From: Arenimonas caeni
GTDB taxonomy: Bacteria; Pseudomonadota; Gammaproteobacteria; Xanthomonadales; Xanthomonadaceae
NCBI RefSeq assembly: GCF_003024235.1
Contig: NZ_KZ679091.1
Coordinates: 1-64,000 of the forward strand
Direction: 5' to 3'
Length of the DNA: 64,000 nt
Shown: positions 42,711 through 50,236 of the stretch, in pieces
Layout of the letters: every line of letters begins with the position of its first letter
How positions within the stretch are numbered: position 1 is the first letter of the stretch
The notes under the pieces: generated by a model
The model's input: only the letters and a program-made list of their open reading frames with translations
Databases searched by the model: none
Told to the model about the DNA's origin: nothing
Made by a program: the position numbers and the translations under genes

Positions 42711-45700
42711 GGGTCGAAGGTCCGCACGAGGAAGACCGCCATCTGGTCGCGCAGCACCGGCTGCTCGGGGCAGAAACGAAGCGGACTGGTGCCGCAGCCG
42801 GACGTGATGCCTTCGTTGTACAGCTGTTCGATCCAGGGCGCGTAGTAGATACCCAGGTTGACGTCCGAGAACAGGCCCGTGGCCGGCGGCGGGGTGTAGG
42901 CCGCGCCGTACTTCGTGCGCAGCAGGAACACCGCCATCTGTCCGCGGGTCACCGGATCCTCGGCGCAGTACTTCAGCGGGCTGGCACTGCAGCCCGAGGT
43001 GATGCCCAGGCTGAGGAGCTGCTCGACCCACGGCGCGTAGTAGAGGCCCAGCGCGACGTCGGTGAAGATGCCCGTCGCCGGCGGCGGGACATAGGCCGAG
43101 CCGTTCTTGCTGCGCAGCAGGAACACCGCCATCTGGCCGCGTGTCACCGAGTCGTTGGGGCAATACAGCGGCGGACTCACCGAGCAGCCGGTGGTGATCC
43201 CGGCCGCGGCGATCTGCTCGATCTGCTGGTAGGCCCAGAAGCTCTGCGGGACGTCGTTGAAGCGCTGCGTCGTGACCACGGTGCCGGCGTTGGCCAGCCA
43301 GGCGCCGCGGCCATGGGTGAACGCGGCAAGCTTGCGCTGGCCTTCGTGCCTGATGAAGCTCAGCTTCTCGACCACGGTGTTGGGCAGCGGGCTGTCGGCC
43401 ACCGCCCAGGTGCCGCCACCGTTGGTGGTGACGAACAGGCCAAGGTCGGTTCCGACGTACAGCCGCTCGCTGTCGTCGGGGTCAACGACCAGGGTGTGCA
43501 CCGGGATGTCCGGGATGCCCCCGGCCTGGTTGAGTTTGTCGATCGCGGTCCAGGTGGCGCCGTTGTTGTCGCTGCGGTAGACGTGCGGCAGGAAGAAGCG
43601 GCTCTGGGTGGCGTAGACGCGGCCCGGGGTGTTGGGGTCGAAGGTGATCTCGGAGATGACGCCGCCGCTGGCAAGGGTCACGCTTTCCCAGGCGCTGCCG
43701 CTGTTGGCCGAGAGCGCCGACTGGTTGCGCAGGATCTTGCCCTCGTCGGTGCCGGCCAGCACCAGGTTGGAATTTCCCGGAGCCACGGCCACGGCGCTGA
43801 CTTCGGTGGCCACGTCGGCCGCGCTGGCCTGGGTCCAGCCGCCCATGGCGTTGGTGGTGCGCCACATCGTGTCGCCGCCGGTCCAGAGCGTCTTCGGGTT
43901 GTTCGGGTCCATCGCGAACGGCGTGATGAAGGCGAGGCTGTCGTCGTTGATGCCCGCTGTTCCCTCGCTCAGCACGTAGCGGTTCTGGGCGGGGCTCCAG
44001 ACCCAACGGATGAAGTTGCCGTTCTGGTAGGAGGTGTAGAAGCGGTCCCAGCCATCGTCGCTGTCCACCGCCGCATAGCCGCCGTCGCCACCGAAGATCT
44101 CGACCCAGGAGTTGGGATCGGAGTCGCCGAACCAGGTGCCGTTGTCCTGAGTGCCGCCCACGAACAGCAACTCGTTGGTGTCGGCGTCCGGGTGCACGGC
44201 GCCGTGGTAGAACTGGGTGACGCCGAAGCCGTCGTTGAGCTCGTTCCAGATCACGGCGGGGTTGGTCTGCGTGCTGCAGTTCGAGCTCGGCAGGCCGGTG
44301 ACCGAGGCGCGCGAGTTGTCGGTCCGGTAGATGCCGCCGTCGTTGCCGACGAACATGATCTGGTTGGTGCTGCCGTTGAAGCCCGGATGGAAAATGATGC
44401 GGTGCTGGTCGGCGTGGATGCCGTAGGGCTTGTTGCCGTCCTCGTACCAGACGCCGGCGCGGCCGAAGTTGGCGCCGCCGTCGTTGGAGCGGAAGATGTC
44501 GATGCCGCCGACCCAGACGATATTGGGGTCGGCAGGGTCGACCGCCACTTCCAGGTCGTACCAGCCCTGGGCGCGCGGATCGCCGTCGCAGGCGGAGTCG
44601 AAGTCACCCAGCAGGGCGGCATTGAACGGATTGCCGTCGACGTGGCTCGAGCGCAGGGTCCAGGTGGCGCCGCTGTCGGTGGAGCGCCAGAGGCCACGGA
44701 ACTTGTAGTTCTCGTCGTTGTCTGCCTCGTAGAAGGCGGCCGCGGCATACATGACGGCGGGATTGGACTTGCTCACCGCCAGTTCGGTGCGCGACTGGTT
44801 GGCCTCGGCGAGTACCGGCGTGCCGCCCCAGTTGACGCCACGGTTGGTGCTGCGGAAGACCTGGCCCGGCAGGTCCAGGGTGCCGCAACTGGCGATGGCG
44901 ACGTTCGCGTCCCAGTTGAACTCCAGGTCCAGGCAGTAATTCCTGTTGAGGACGGTGCTCCAGCTGTCGCCACCGTTGGTGCTGCGAAGCACGCCGCCCC
45001 AGGTGGCGGCGAAGACGTTGTTCGAATTGGCCGGGTCGACGCGCAGGGCGTAGACGTAGCTCCAGATGTTGGTGCCGGAGCGGTTGGTCGACTCGAGCTT
45101 GGTCCAGGTCAGGCCGCCGTCGGTCGACTTGAACACGCCGTCGCCGCGCACGGCGTCGGCGTTGAAGTAGCCCTCGCCGGTGCCGGCATAGACGATGTTC
45201 GGATTGCCGGGGGCGAACTCGATGGCCACCACCGCCATGTTCTGCATGGCGTCATCCATCGGCGTCCAGGTGAGGCCGGCGTTGGTGGAGCGGAAGATGC
45301 CGCCGGAAACGCCCGAGGCCAGCATGACGTTCGGGTTGCCGGGCTGGATGGCGACGGCGCGGCTGCGGCCGCCGGCGTTGTTCGGGCCCAGGTAGGTCCA
45401 GGCGGACATCGGCGTGATGGTGGCGGAGGGGGCCAGGCCGTCCCGCGGCGCGCGCTCGTCGCGGCCGAACTGGAAGTGCGGCATGCGCGCCATCTGGCGG
45501 CGCGCCTGCTCGTAGCGTTCGTTGGGTATCGTCTGGCCGGGCCTGACGCGCTGCTTGACGTAGTACTCGTGCGCTTCCTTGGGCTTGTCGTAGCGCGGGC
45601 CCTTGTGGGTCTTGGGCACTTCGGTCAGGGGCGTGGCCTGGATGCGCGCGCGGTCGGATACGCGCAGCCCGGCTTCCGGCGTGGAGGCGCAGGCGGCCAG

Positions 45701-45757
45701 AAGCACCGCCGCGAAGGCGGCCGCCGCGGCCGGAAGGTGGAGCTTGTTCAACGTCAT
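42707..45757 (-). CDS. Lipoprotein with sortilin/BNR-type beta-propeller and three C-terminal SLH repeats
   Basis: 1016 residues. Signal with lipobox LLAAC (Cys at about 23). A linker with a TXXP-rich segment leads into many propeller blades marked by Asp-box motifs (FRSTNAGLTWTPM, FKSTDGGLTWTKL, LRSTNGGDSWST, WRSTDSGATWTLR and YRSDNNGATWTAI) over residues about 105-800, as in VPS10/sortilin and exo-glycanase folds. Residues 833-1016 are three S-layer-homology repeats with conserved cysteine pairs (GITTGCS...YCP). No glycosidase residues can be assigned. The stop is coupled to the TonB receptor start. Role unknown; a surface binding protein that supplies the receptor is a reasonable guess. 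Confidence 0.87.
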   Translation of the reverse strand: MTLNKLHLPAAAAAFAAVLLAACASTPEAGLRVSDRARIQATPLTEVPKTHKGPRYDKPKEAHEYYVKQRVRPGQTIPNERYEQARRQMARMPHFQFGRDERAPRDGLAPSATITPMSAWTYLGPNNAGGRSRAVAIQPGNPNVMLASGVSGGIFRSTNAGLTWTPMDDAMQNMAVVAIEFAPGNPNIVYAGTGEGYFNADAVRGDGVFKSTDGGLTWTKLESTNRSGTNIWSYVYALRVDPANSNNVFAATWGGVLRSTNGGDSWSTVLNRNYCLDLEFNWDANVAIASCGTLDLPGQVFRSTNRGVNWGGTPVLAEANQSRTELAVSKSNPAVMYAAAAFYEADNDENYKFRGLWRSTDSGATWTLRSSHVDGNPFNAALLGDFDSACDGDPRAQGWYDLEVAVDPADPNIVWVGGIDIFRSNDGGANFGRAGVWYEDGNKPYGIHADQHRIIFHPGFNGSTNQIMFVGNDGGIYRTDNSRASVTGLPSSNCSTQTNPAVIWNELNDGFGVTQFYHGAVHPDADTNELLFVGGTQDNGTWFGDSDPNSWVEIFGGDGGYAAVDSDDGWDRFYTSYQNGNFIRWVWSPAQNRYVLSEGTAGINDDSLAFITPFAMDPNNPKTLWTGGDTMWRTTNAMGGWTQASAADVATEVSAVAVAPGNSNLVLAGTDEGKILRNQSALSANSGSAWESVTLASGGVISEITFDPNTPGRVYATQSRFFLPHVYRSDNNGATWTAIDKLNQAGGIPDIPVHTLVVDPDDSERLYVGTDLGLFVTTNGGGTWAVADSPLPNTVVEKLSFIRHEGQRKLAAFTHGRGAWLANAGTVVTTQRFNDVPQSFWAYQQIEQIAAAGITTGCSVSPPLYCPNDSVTRGQMAVFLLRSKNGSAYVPPPATGIFTDVALGLYYAPWVEQLLSLGITSGCSASPLKYCAEDPVTRGQMAVFLLRTKYGAAYTPPPATGLFSDVNLGIYYAPWIEQLYNEGITSGCGTSPLRFCPEQPVLRDQMAVFLVRTFDP
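42710..43261 (-). repeat. Three tandem SLH-domain repeats (coding)
   Basis: Units of 195, 195 and 162 bases (43261-43067, 43066-42872, 42871-42710) encoding F-x-DV...W/YA...GIT-(T/S)-GC...(Y/F)C-x-x-x-x-V-x-R-x-QMAVFL. Each has two cysteines spaced about eight residues apart and the linker YxPPPATG between units. Units one and two are the most alike, suggesting recent duplication. Confidence 0.85.
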
Positions 45758-45845
45758 GGCAAATTACCCCTGTTCAAAGACGTGGACTTGCGGCAGGGGC
45801 GCCAGTTCCCATTGGCGTCTCCACTGCGGAACCCTGCGGCAAGGT

Positions 45846-45875
45846 TGCACTCGCCGGGCGTCGGCCCGGCGTGCA
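45846..45875. other. Hairpin in the gap between haaO and the propeller gene
   Basis: An 8-base GC stem CGCCGGGC / GCCCGGCG with a GTCG loop, lengthened by TGCA/TGCA after a two-base bulge. It lies 78 bases beyond the haaO stop and 89 bases before the propeller ATG. No T-run follows on either strand, so it may be a Rho-dependent pause, an mRNA end or a leader structure of the propeller mRNA. The rest of the 195-base gap shows no clear promoter. Confidence 0.4.
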
Positions 45876-45952
45876 CGTAGTATGTACCGAAACCCGGCCT
45901 GCGGCGCCCGCCTGTTCACAATCCTGAGCGCCTGCCGCCCGGCGCCAGGGCC

Positions 45953-46486
45953 TCAGCCGGCGGGCGGGTCGCCGTAACGGGCGGGCGCCGGGTTGAGGTG
46001 GCCGCAGTCCTTGCAGGTGCGGTGCTCGACGGAGCCGTAGAAGCGGTCGAAAACCGCCTGGAACTGCGTCTCGATGTTCTCGAGCACGAAGAACTCGGAG
46101 TACAGCGGGTGGTTGCAGCGCTCGCAGTACCACAGCAGCCCGTCCTTCTCGCTGGCCAGGCGCTTGCGCTCGATCACCAGGCCCACGCCGCCGGCCATGC
46201 GCTGCGGCGAGTGCGGCACCCGCGGCGGCAGGTAGAACACCTCGCCGGCCTTGATGGGAATGTCGCGGACCTTTCCGTTCTCCTGGATGCGCAGCACCAT
46301 CTCGCCCTCGAGCTGGTAGAAGAACTCCGGGCCTTCGTCCCAGTGGTAGTCGGTGCGATCGTTCGGGCCGCCGACCACCATCACGATGAAATCGCCGTCG
46401 ACGATGCACTTGTTTCCCACCGGCGGCTTGAGCAGGTGCCGGTGCTCGTCGATCCACTGCTGCAGGTTGAAGGCGTTGGGGAGCAT
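45953..46486 (-). CDS. haaO: 3-hydroxyanthranilate 3,4-dioxygenase
   Basis: 177 residues from the ATG at 46486. Cupin dioxygenase that opens the ring of 3-hydroxyanthranilate with Fe(II) and O2. The Fe ligands lie in [20 protein letters not shown] (H-x5-E) and in [12 protein letters not shown]; conserved arginines that bind the substrate are present ([13 protein letters not shown]). The C-terminal tail carries the second, rubredoxin-like metal site of bacterial enzymes: CERC and CKDC. It starts one base after the stop of the RidA gene. Its product is handled by the ACMSD encoded 6 kb downstream in the same direction. Confidence 0.95.
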   Translation of the reverse strand: MLPNAFNLQQWIDEHRHLLKPPVGNKCIVDGDFIVMVVGGPNDRTDYHWDEGPEFFYQLEGEMVLRIQENGKVRDIPIKAGEVFYLPPRVPHSPQRMAGGVGLVIERKRLASEKDGLLWYCERCNHPLYSEFFVLENIETQFQAVFDRFYGSVEHRTCKDCGHLNPAPARYGDPPAG

Positions 46487-46487
46487 G

Positions 46488-46919
46488 TCAGCGGGCCTCC
46501 GGGAATGCCGCCACGCACTTGAGCTCGATGGCGATCGGCGTGGGCAGGGCGGTGATGCCCAGCGTGGTGCGGCAGGGCGCCTTGTTGATGTCGGGGAAGT
46601 ACTCCGCCCAGACGCCATTGTATGCCTGGAAATCGCGGCTCATGTCGGTCAGGTAGACCGTCACGTCCACCAGCCATTCCCAGCGGCAGTGGCTGGCCTC
46701 GAGCACGGCGCGCACGTTGGCGAACACCGAATGGCACTGGGTGACGATGTCGTAGTCGATCAGCCGGCCGGCGGCGTTGTAGACGTTGCCCGGAATGGCG
46801 TTGCTGCCGGGCGTGCGCGGGCCGATGCCGGACAGGAACAGGAGCTGGCCGACCCGGCGTGCGTGCGGGTAGCGCCCGACCGGGAGCGGCGCGCTGTCGG
46901 TTCGTATGATCTCGCTCAT
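46488..46919 (-). CDS. RidA-family 2-aminomuconate deaminase
   Basis: 143 residues, one Rid domain. [20 protein letters not shown] is followed by [20 protein letters not shown] and the conserved C-terminal [20 protein letters not shown] plus [20 protein letters not shown], in which the arginine binds the carboxylate of imine substrates. In the 2-nitrobenzoate and kynurenine pathways a Rid-fold enzyme (NbaF/AmnD type) deaminates 2-aminomuconate to 4-oxalocrotonate; the neighbours (haaO, aldehyde dehydrogenase) make that the likely job rather than general 2-iminoacid detoxification. The start overlaps the carbonic anhydrase stop by four bases. Confidence 0.9.
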   Translation of the reverse strand: MSEIIRTDSAPLPVGRYPHARRVGQLLFLSGIGPRTPGSNAIPGNVYNAAGRLIDYDIVTQCHSVFANVRAVLEASHCRWEWLVDVTVYLTDMSRDFQAYNGVWAEYFPDINKAPCRTTLGITALPTPIAIELKCVAAFPEAR

Positions 46920-47578
46920 CCCTGTTCCTCCAGGCGGCCGCGGATATGCTGCATCGCCAGGGCGTAGGCGACGGGCAGCTCCTCGTTGTCGTCCACGCCC
47001 ATGCCCAGCTCGCGCACGCGGCCGTCGAGCAGGGAGTAGACCCAGGCGTGCACGCTCAGTTTCTGGCCCCGCGCCCAGGCGTCCTGGACGATGGTGGTCT
47101 GGCAGACGTTGACGACCTGCTCGACCACGTTCAGCTCGCACAGCCGGGCGTGCCGCAGCGATTCCAGCCCGACCTCGCCGAGCAGGCCGGCGTGCTTCTT
47201 GGCGACGTCGGCGACGTGGCGCAGCCAGTTGTCCACCAGCCCGACGCGGGCGCCGGTGAGCGCGGCGTGCACGCCGCCGCAGCCGTAGTGGCCCACCACC
47301 AGGATGTGCTCGACCTGGAGCACGTCCACCGCGAACTGGATCGTGCTCAGGCAGTTGAGGTCGGTGTGCACCACCAGGTTGGCCACGTTGCGGTGCACGA
47401 AGACCTCGCCCGGCAGCAGGCCGGTGATCTGGTTGGCCGGCACGCGCGAGTCGGAGCAGCCGATCCACAGGTATTTGGGCGCCTGCAGCTGCGAGAGCCG
47501 CCGGAAGAACTGCGGGTCTTCGGCCCGCACCTTCTCGGCCCACTCCTTGTTCCGGTCCAGCAGTTCCTTCAGGGGCAT
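46916..47578 (-). CDS. can: Beta-class carbonic anhydrase
   Basis: 220 residues, as E. coli Can. Zinc ligands C41 (GCSDSR with catalytic D43-R45), H97 and C100 (GHYGCGGV); EVFVHRNVANLV is the dimer/active-site strand. It interconverts CO2 and bicarbonate in the cytoplasm. It lies inside the pathway operon: four bases after the aldehyde dehydrogenase stop and overlapping the RidA start (ATGA). Decarboxylation by ACMSD, and later of 4-oxalocrotonate, releases CO2 that this enzyme could hydrate. The family identification is firm; the link to the pathway is inference from position. Confidence 0.95.
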   Translation of the reverse strand: MPLKELLDRNKEWAEKVRAEDPQFFRRLSQLQAPKYLWIGCSDSRVPANQITGLLPGEVFVHRNVANLVVHTDLNCLSTIQFAVDVLQVEHILVVGHYGCGGVHAALTGARVGLVDNWLRHVADVAKKHAGLLGEVGLESLRHARLCELNVVEQVVNVCQTTIVQDAWARGQKLSVHAWVYSLLDGRVRELGMGVDDNEELPVAYALAMQHIRGRLEEQG

Positions 47579-47582
47579 CGGT

Positions 47583-49025
47583 TCAATCCAGGCTGATGGT
47601 GACGTTCTTGGCCTCGGTGAAGAAGCGCATGGCTTCCCAGCCGCCCTCTCGGCCCAGGCCCGACTGCTTGACGCCGCCGAAGGGCGTGCGCAGGTCGCGG
47701 TTCATCCAGGTGTTCACCCAGACCAGACCGGCCTCGAGCGCGCCGGCGACGCGGTGCGCGCGGGCCAGGTCGCTCGTCCAGACGCTGGCCGCCAGCCCGT
47801 AGGGCGTGGCGTTGGCCAGGGCCAGGGCTTCGGCCTCGGTGTCGAAGGCCTGCAGGGTGAGCACGGGGCCGAAGATCTCCTCGGTGTTGGTGCGGCAGGC
47901 CGGGCCCAGGCCCTCGATCACGGTCGGGGCGATGAACCAGCCGCCCGCGTGGCCGGCGGGCCGCAGCGCCTCGCCGCCGCACAGCACGCGGCCGCCTTCC
48001 TCGCGGGCGCGGGCCAGGCAGGCCATCACCTTGTCGAAATGCGCCTGCGAGACCACCGGTCCCATCTGCGTCGCGGGGTCGGCCGGGTCGCCCACCACCA
48101 GGGCGCGGGCCCGGGCGACGAGCGCGTCGCGGACCTCGTCGTAGGCGCTGCGCTCGACCAGCAGGCGCGAGCCGCACAGGCAGATCTGCCCGGAATTGAG
48201 GAAGGCCGAGCGCACCAGGGTGTCAATGAGCTTTCCGCGCGGCGCGTCGGCGAAGACGAGCGTGGCGTTCTTGCCGCCCAGCTCCAGCGACACCTTCTTC
48301 AGCGTCCGGGCACAGGCCTCGCCGAGGCGCAGGCCCACCGCGGTGCTGCCGGTGAAGCTGACCGCCTTCACCCGCGGGTGCGCCACCAGCGGCTCGCCCA
48401 CCGACGGCCCGCGGCCGTGCACGATGTTGAGCACGCCGGGCGGGAAGCCGATCTCGCGGGCCAGTTCGCCGAGCATCCAGGCCGTCACCGGCGTCACTTC
48501 CGAGGGCTTGCCGACCACGCAGTTGCCCGCCGCCAGCGCCGGCGCGATCTTCCAGGTCAACAGGTACAGCGGCAGGTTCCAGGGGCTGATGCAGGCCACC
48601 ACGCCCAGCGGCTGGCGCAGGGTGTAGTGGATGGCGCCCGGCGCGGCGTGCGACTCGCTGGCGAACTGGGTCGCGGCGGCGGCGAAGAAGCGCAGGTTGG
48701 ACGCAGCGCGCGGGATGTCGAGCGAGCGCGCCAGCGCCAGCGGCTTGCCGGCGTCGCGCGACTCGGCGCGGGCGAAATCCTCGAGCCGCGATTCCAGCGC
48801 GTCGGCCAGGCGGTTGAGCCAGGCCGCGCGCTCCGGGGCGGGCAGGGCGGACCAGGCCGGGAAGGCCGCTTCGGCCGCGGCCACGGCCTCGGCGACGTCG
48901 TCGGCCCCGCCGTCGGGGCAGTGCGCGAACACCTGGCCGGTGGCTGGGTCGCGGACCTCCAGCCAGGCGCCGTCGCGGGCAGGCCGGGCGTCCCCGCCGA
49001 TCAGGTGGCTCAGTCGCAGCGTCAT
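47583..49025 (-). CDS. Aldehyde dehydrogenase, 2-aminomuconate/2-hydroxymuconate-semialdehyde type
   Basis: 480 residues. NAD-dependent ALDH with the glutamate in VSLELGGKNATLVFADAP and the nucleophilic cysteine in NSGQICLCGSRLLVE; the NAD-binding FTGSTAVGLRLGEA and the early SPWNLPLYLLTWKIAPALAA are typical of the hydroxymuconic-semialdehyde dehydrogenase subfamily (XylG, NbaE, AmnC). In this context it should oxidise 2-aminomuconate semialdehyde made by the ACMSD. The glutamate/cysteine catalytic pair is intact. It is followed by can, ridA and haaO; nei is 62 bases upstream. Confidence 0.92.
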   Translation of the reverse strand: MTLRLSHLIGGDARPARDGAWLEVRDPATGQVFAHCPDGGADDVAEAVAAAEAAFPAWSALPAPERAAWLNRLADALESRLEDFARAESRDAGKPLALARSLDIPRAASNLRFFAAAATQFASESHAAPGAIHYTLRQPLGVVACISPWNLPLYLLTWKIAPALAAGNCVVGKPSEVTPVTAWMLGELAREIGFPPGVLNIVHGRGPSVGEPLVAHPRVKAVSFTGSTAVGLRLGEACARTLKKVSLELGGKNATLVFADAPRGKLIDTLVRSAFLNSGQICLCGSRLLVERSAYDEVRDALVARARALVVGDPADPATQMGPVVSQAHFDKVMACLARAREEGGRVLCGGEALRPAGHAGGWFIAPTVIEGLGPACRTNTEEIFGPVLTLQAFDTEAEALALANATPYGLAASVWTSDLARAHRVAGALEAGLVWVNTWMNRDLRTPFGGVKQSGLGREGGWEAMRFFTEAKNVTISLD

Positions 49026-49087
49026 GCCCGCAAGCTTAACCGCCGCGGCTCCCGTACGGACAGGTCAGGAGCCCACGCCCTCCCACG

Positions 49088-49900
49088 TCAGCGCTGGCAG
49101 TGCCGGCACCAGTACAGGCGCCGCCCGCCCAGCTCCTGTCGCACGACCATGTCGCCGCAGCGCGGGCAGGGCTCACCCTCGCGGTCGAAGACCTGGAAGC
49201 GGAAGCCGGCCGGCGTGTCGGTGAGGTAGTCGGCGCGCATGCCGGCGGCCGGTTCGATGCCGCGGGTGCGGTAGCTGGCGCGCGGAACGTCGAGCAGGGC
49301 CTTGGCCAGCTTTCGCACCTCGGTGGCCGACAGGTCTGCCGGGCGCCGGTCCGGGGCGATGCCGGCGGCGAACAGGACTTCCGAGCGCAGGTAGTTGCCC
49401 ATGCCCGCCAGGAAGGCCTGGTCGAGCAGCAGGGCCACCAGCGAGCGGCCGGCGAAGCACGGATCGCGCAGACGCGCGGCGACGGTCTTCGCGTCCAGCC
49501 GCGCATCGAGCACGTCGGGGCCCAGCCTGGCCAGGAACGGGTGCCGGTGCAGTTCGTCGGTCTTCCACATCTGCACGTCGGAGGCGGAGTAGAGCAGGAT
49601 CGCCCGCGTGTCGGTCTCCAGCGCCACCCGCAGCGACCGGCTGCCTTCCGGGCGCTCGCCGGCGGCGGCGACGCGCCAGACGCCGTAGAGCTGGTTGTGC
49701 GAGTAGAGCGTCAGTCCGTGCTCGAAGTGGGTCAGCAGGGCCTTGCCGTGGGGCTCGATGGCGGTGATGCGCCGGCCCACCAGCGTCTTCTCGTGGCGCT
49801 TGAGCTCCGGGAAGTGGAACCAGGCCGCGGCCAGCGGCTCGCCGAGCACGGCTTCGGCCAGTCGGTCGGCGGCGCGGCGGATTTCGGGACCTTCAGGCAT
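49088..49900 (-). CDS. nei: Endonuclease VIII-type DNA glycosylase/AP lyase
   Basis: 270 residues. It begins MPEGPEIRRAADRLAEAVLG, with the N-terminal proline nucleophile (P2) and E3 of the Fpg/Nei family. The helix-two-turn-helix segment reads LLLDQAFLAGMGNYLRSEVL, and the C-terminal zinc finger is CPRCG...CRHC. The wording PEGPEIRRAADRL and RHEKTLVGRRIT favours Nei (oxidised pyrimidines) over MutM. Located between the PilZ gene and the aldehyde dehydrogenase in the same direction, with no functional link to either. Confidence 0.93.
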   Translation of the reverse strand: MPEGPEIRRAADRLAEAVLGEPLAAAWFHFPELKRHEKTLVGRRITAIEPHGKALLTHFEHGLTLYSHNQLYGVWRVAAAGERPEGSRSLRVALETDTRAILLYSASDVQMWKTDELHRHPFLARLGPDVLDARLDAKTVAARLRDPCFAGRSLVALLLDQAFLAGMGNYLRSEVLFAAGIAPDRRPADLSATEVRKLAKALLDVPRASYRTRGIEPAAGMRADYLTDTPAGFRFQVFDREGEPCPRCGDMVVRQELGGRRLYWCRHCQR

Positions 49901-49941
49901 GGACGCAGTCTCGCGGCCGGGGCGTGCAGGCCGCGTGTGGC

Positions 49942-50226
49942 TCAGTCGCGTACCGGCGGCACCTGCTGGGGCTCGTGGTACTCGAAGCCCAGCAGGCCGT
50001 CCTGCACCCGCGCCACCCGCGCGCCGACCAGCACGGCCGGGCCGGGCTCGTCGAAGAACACCAGCTGCACCACCTCGGCGACCTCGAGCCGGCAGCCCTG
50101 GGGTCGGAACAGTCCGCAGCCGCCTTCGGAGAGGTCGACCACTTCGCCCAGCCAGGCGTCGTCGCCGCGGACCACCATCACCCGGGCGGCGTAGGGCACG
50201 CGGGTGGTGAAGCGGTGCTCGTTCAT
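49942..50226 (-). CDS. PilZ domain protein, putative c-di-GMP receptor
   Basis: 94 residues consisting of a single PilZ domain: the N-terminal RxxxR motif in EHRFTTRVPYAARV and the DxSxxG motif in VDLSEGGCGLFRP, both needed for c-di-GMP binding. No other domain is attached. The upstream SDR gene ends 10 bases before its ATG, and nei follows 41 bases downstream. The partner it signals to is unknown. Confidence 0.9.
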   Translation of the reverse strand: MNEHRFTTRVPYAARVMVVRGDDAWLGEVVDLSEGGCGLFRPQGCRLEVAEVVQLVFFDEPGPAVLVGARVARVQDGLLGFEYHEPQQVPPVRD

Positions 50227-50236
50227 GCGCCCGGCC

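Noticed and set aside
40578-43163. A longer TonB-receptor frame starting at 43163
   Set aside because: The extra N-terminal part is the shadow of the SLH repeats of the upstream gene; the GTG at 42710 gives the signal peptide and a GTGA overlap.
42680-45880. A 1066-codon plus-strand frame opposite the propeller lipoprotein
   Set aside because: Low-complexity Val/Gly/Ala/His sequence with no signal or domain; antisense shadow.
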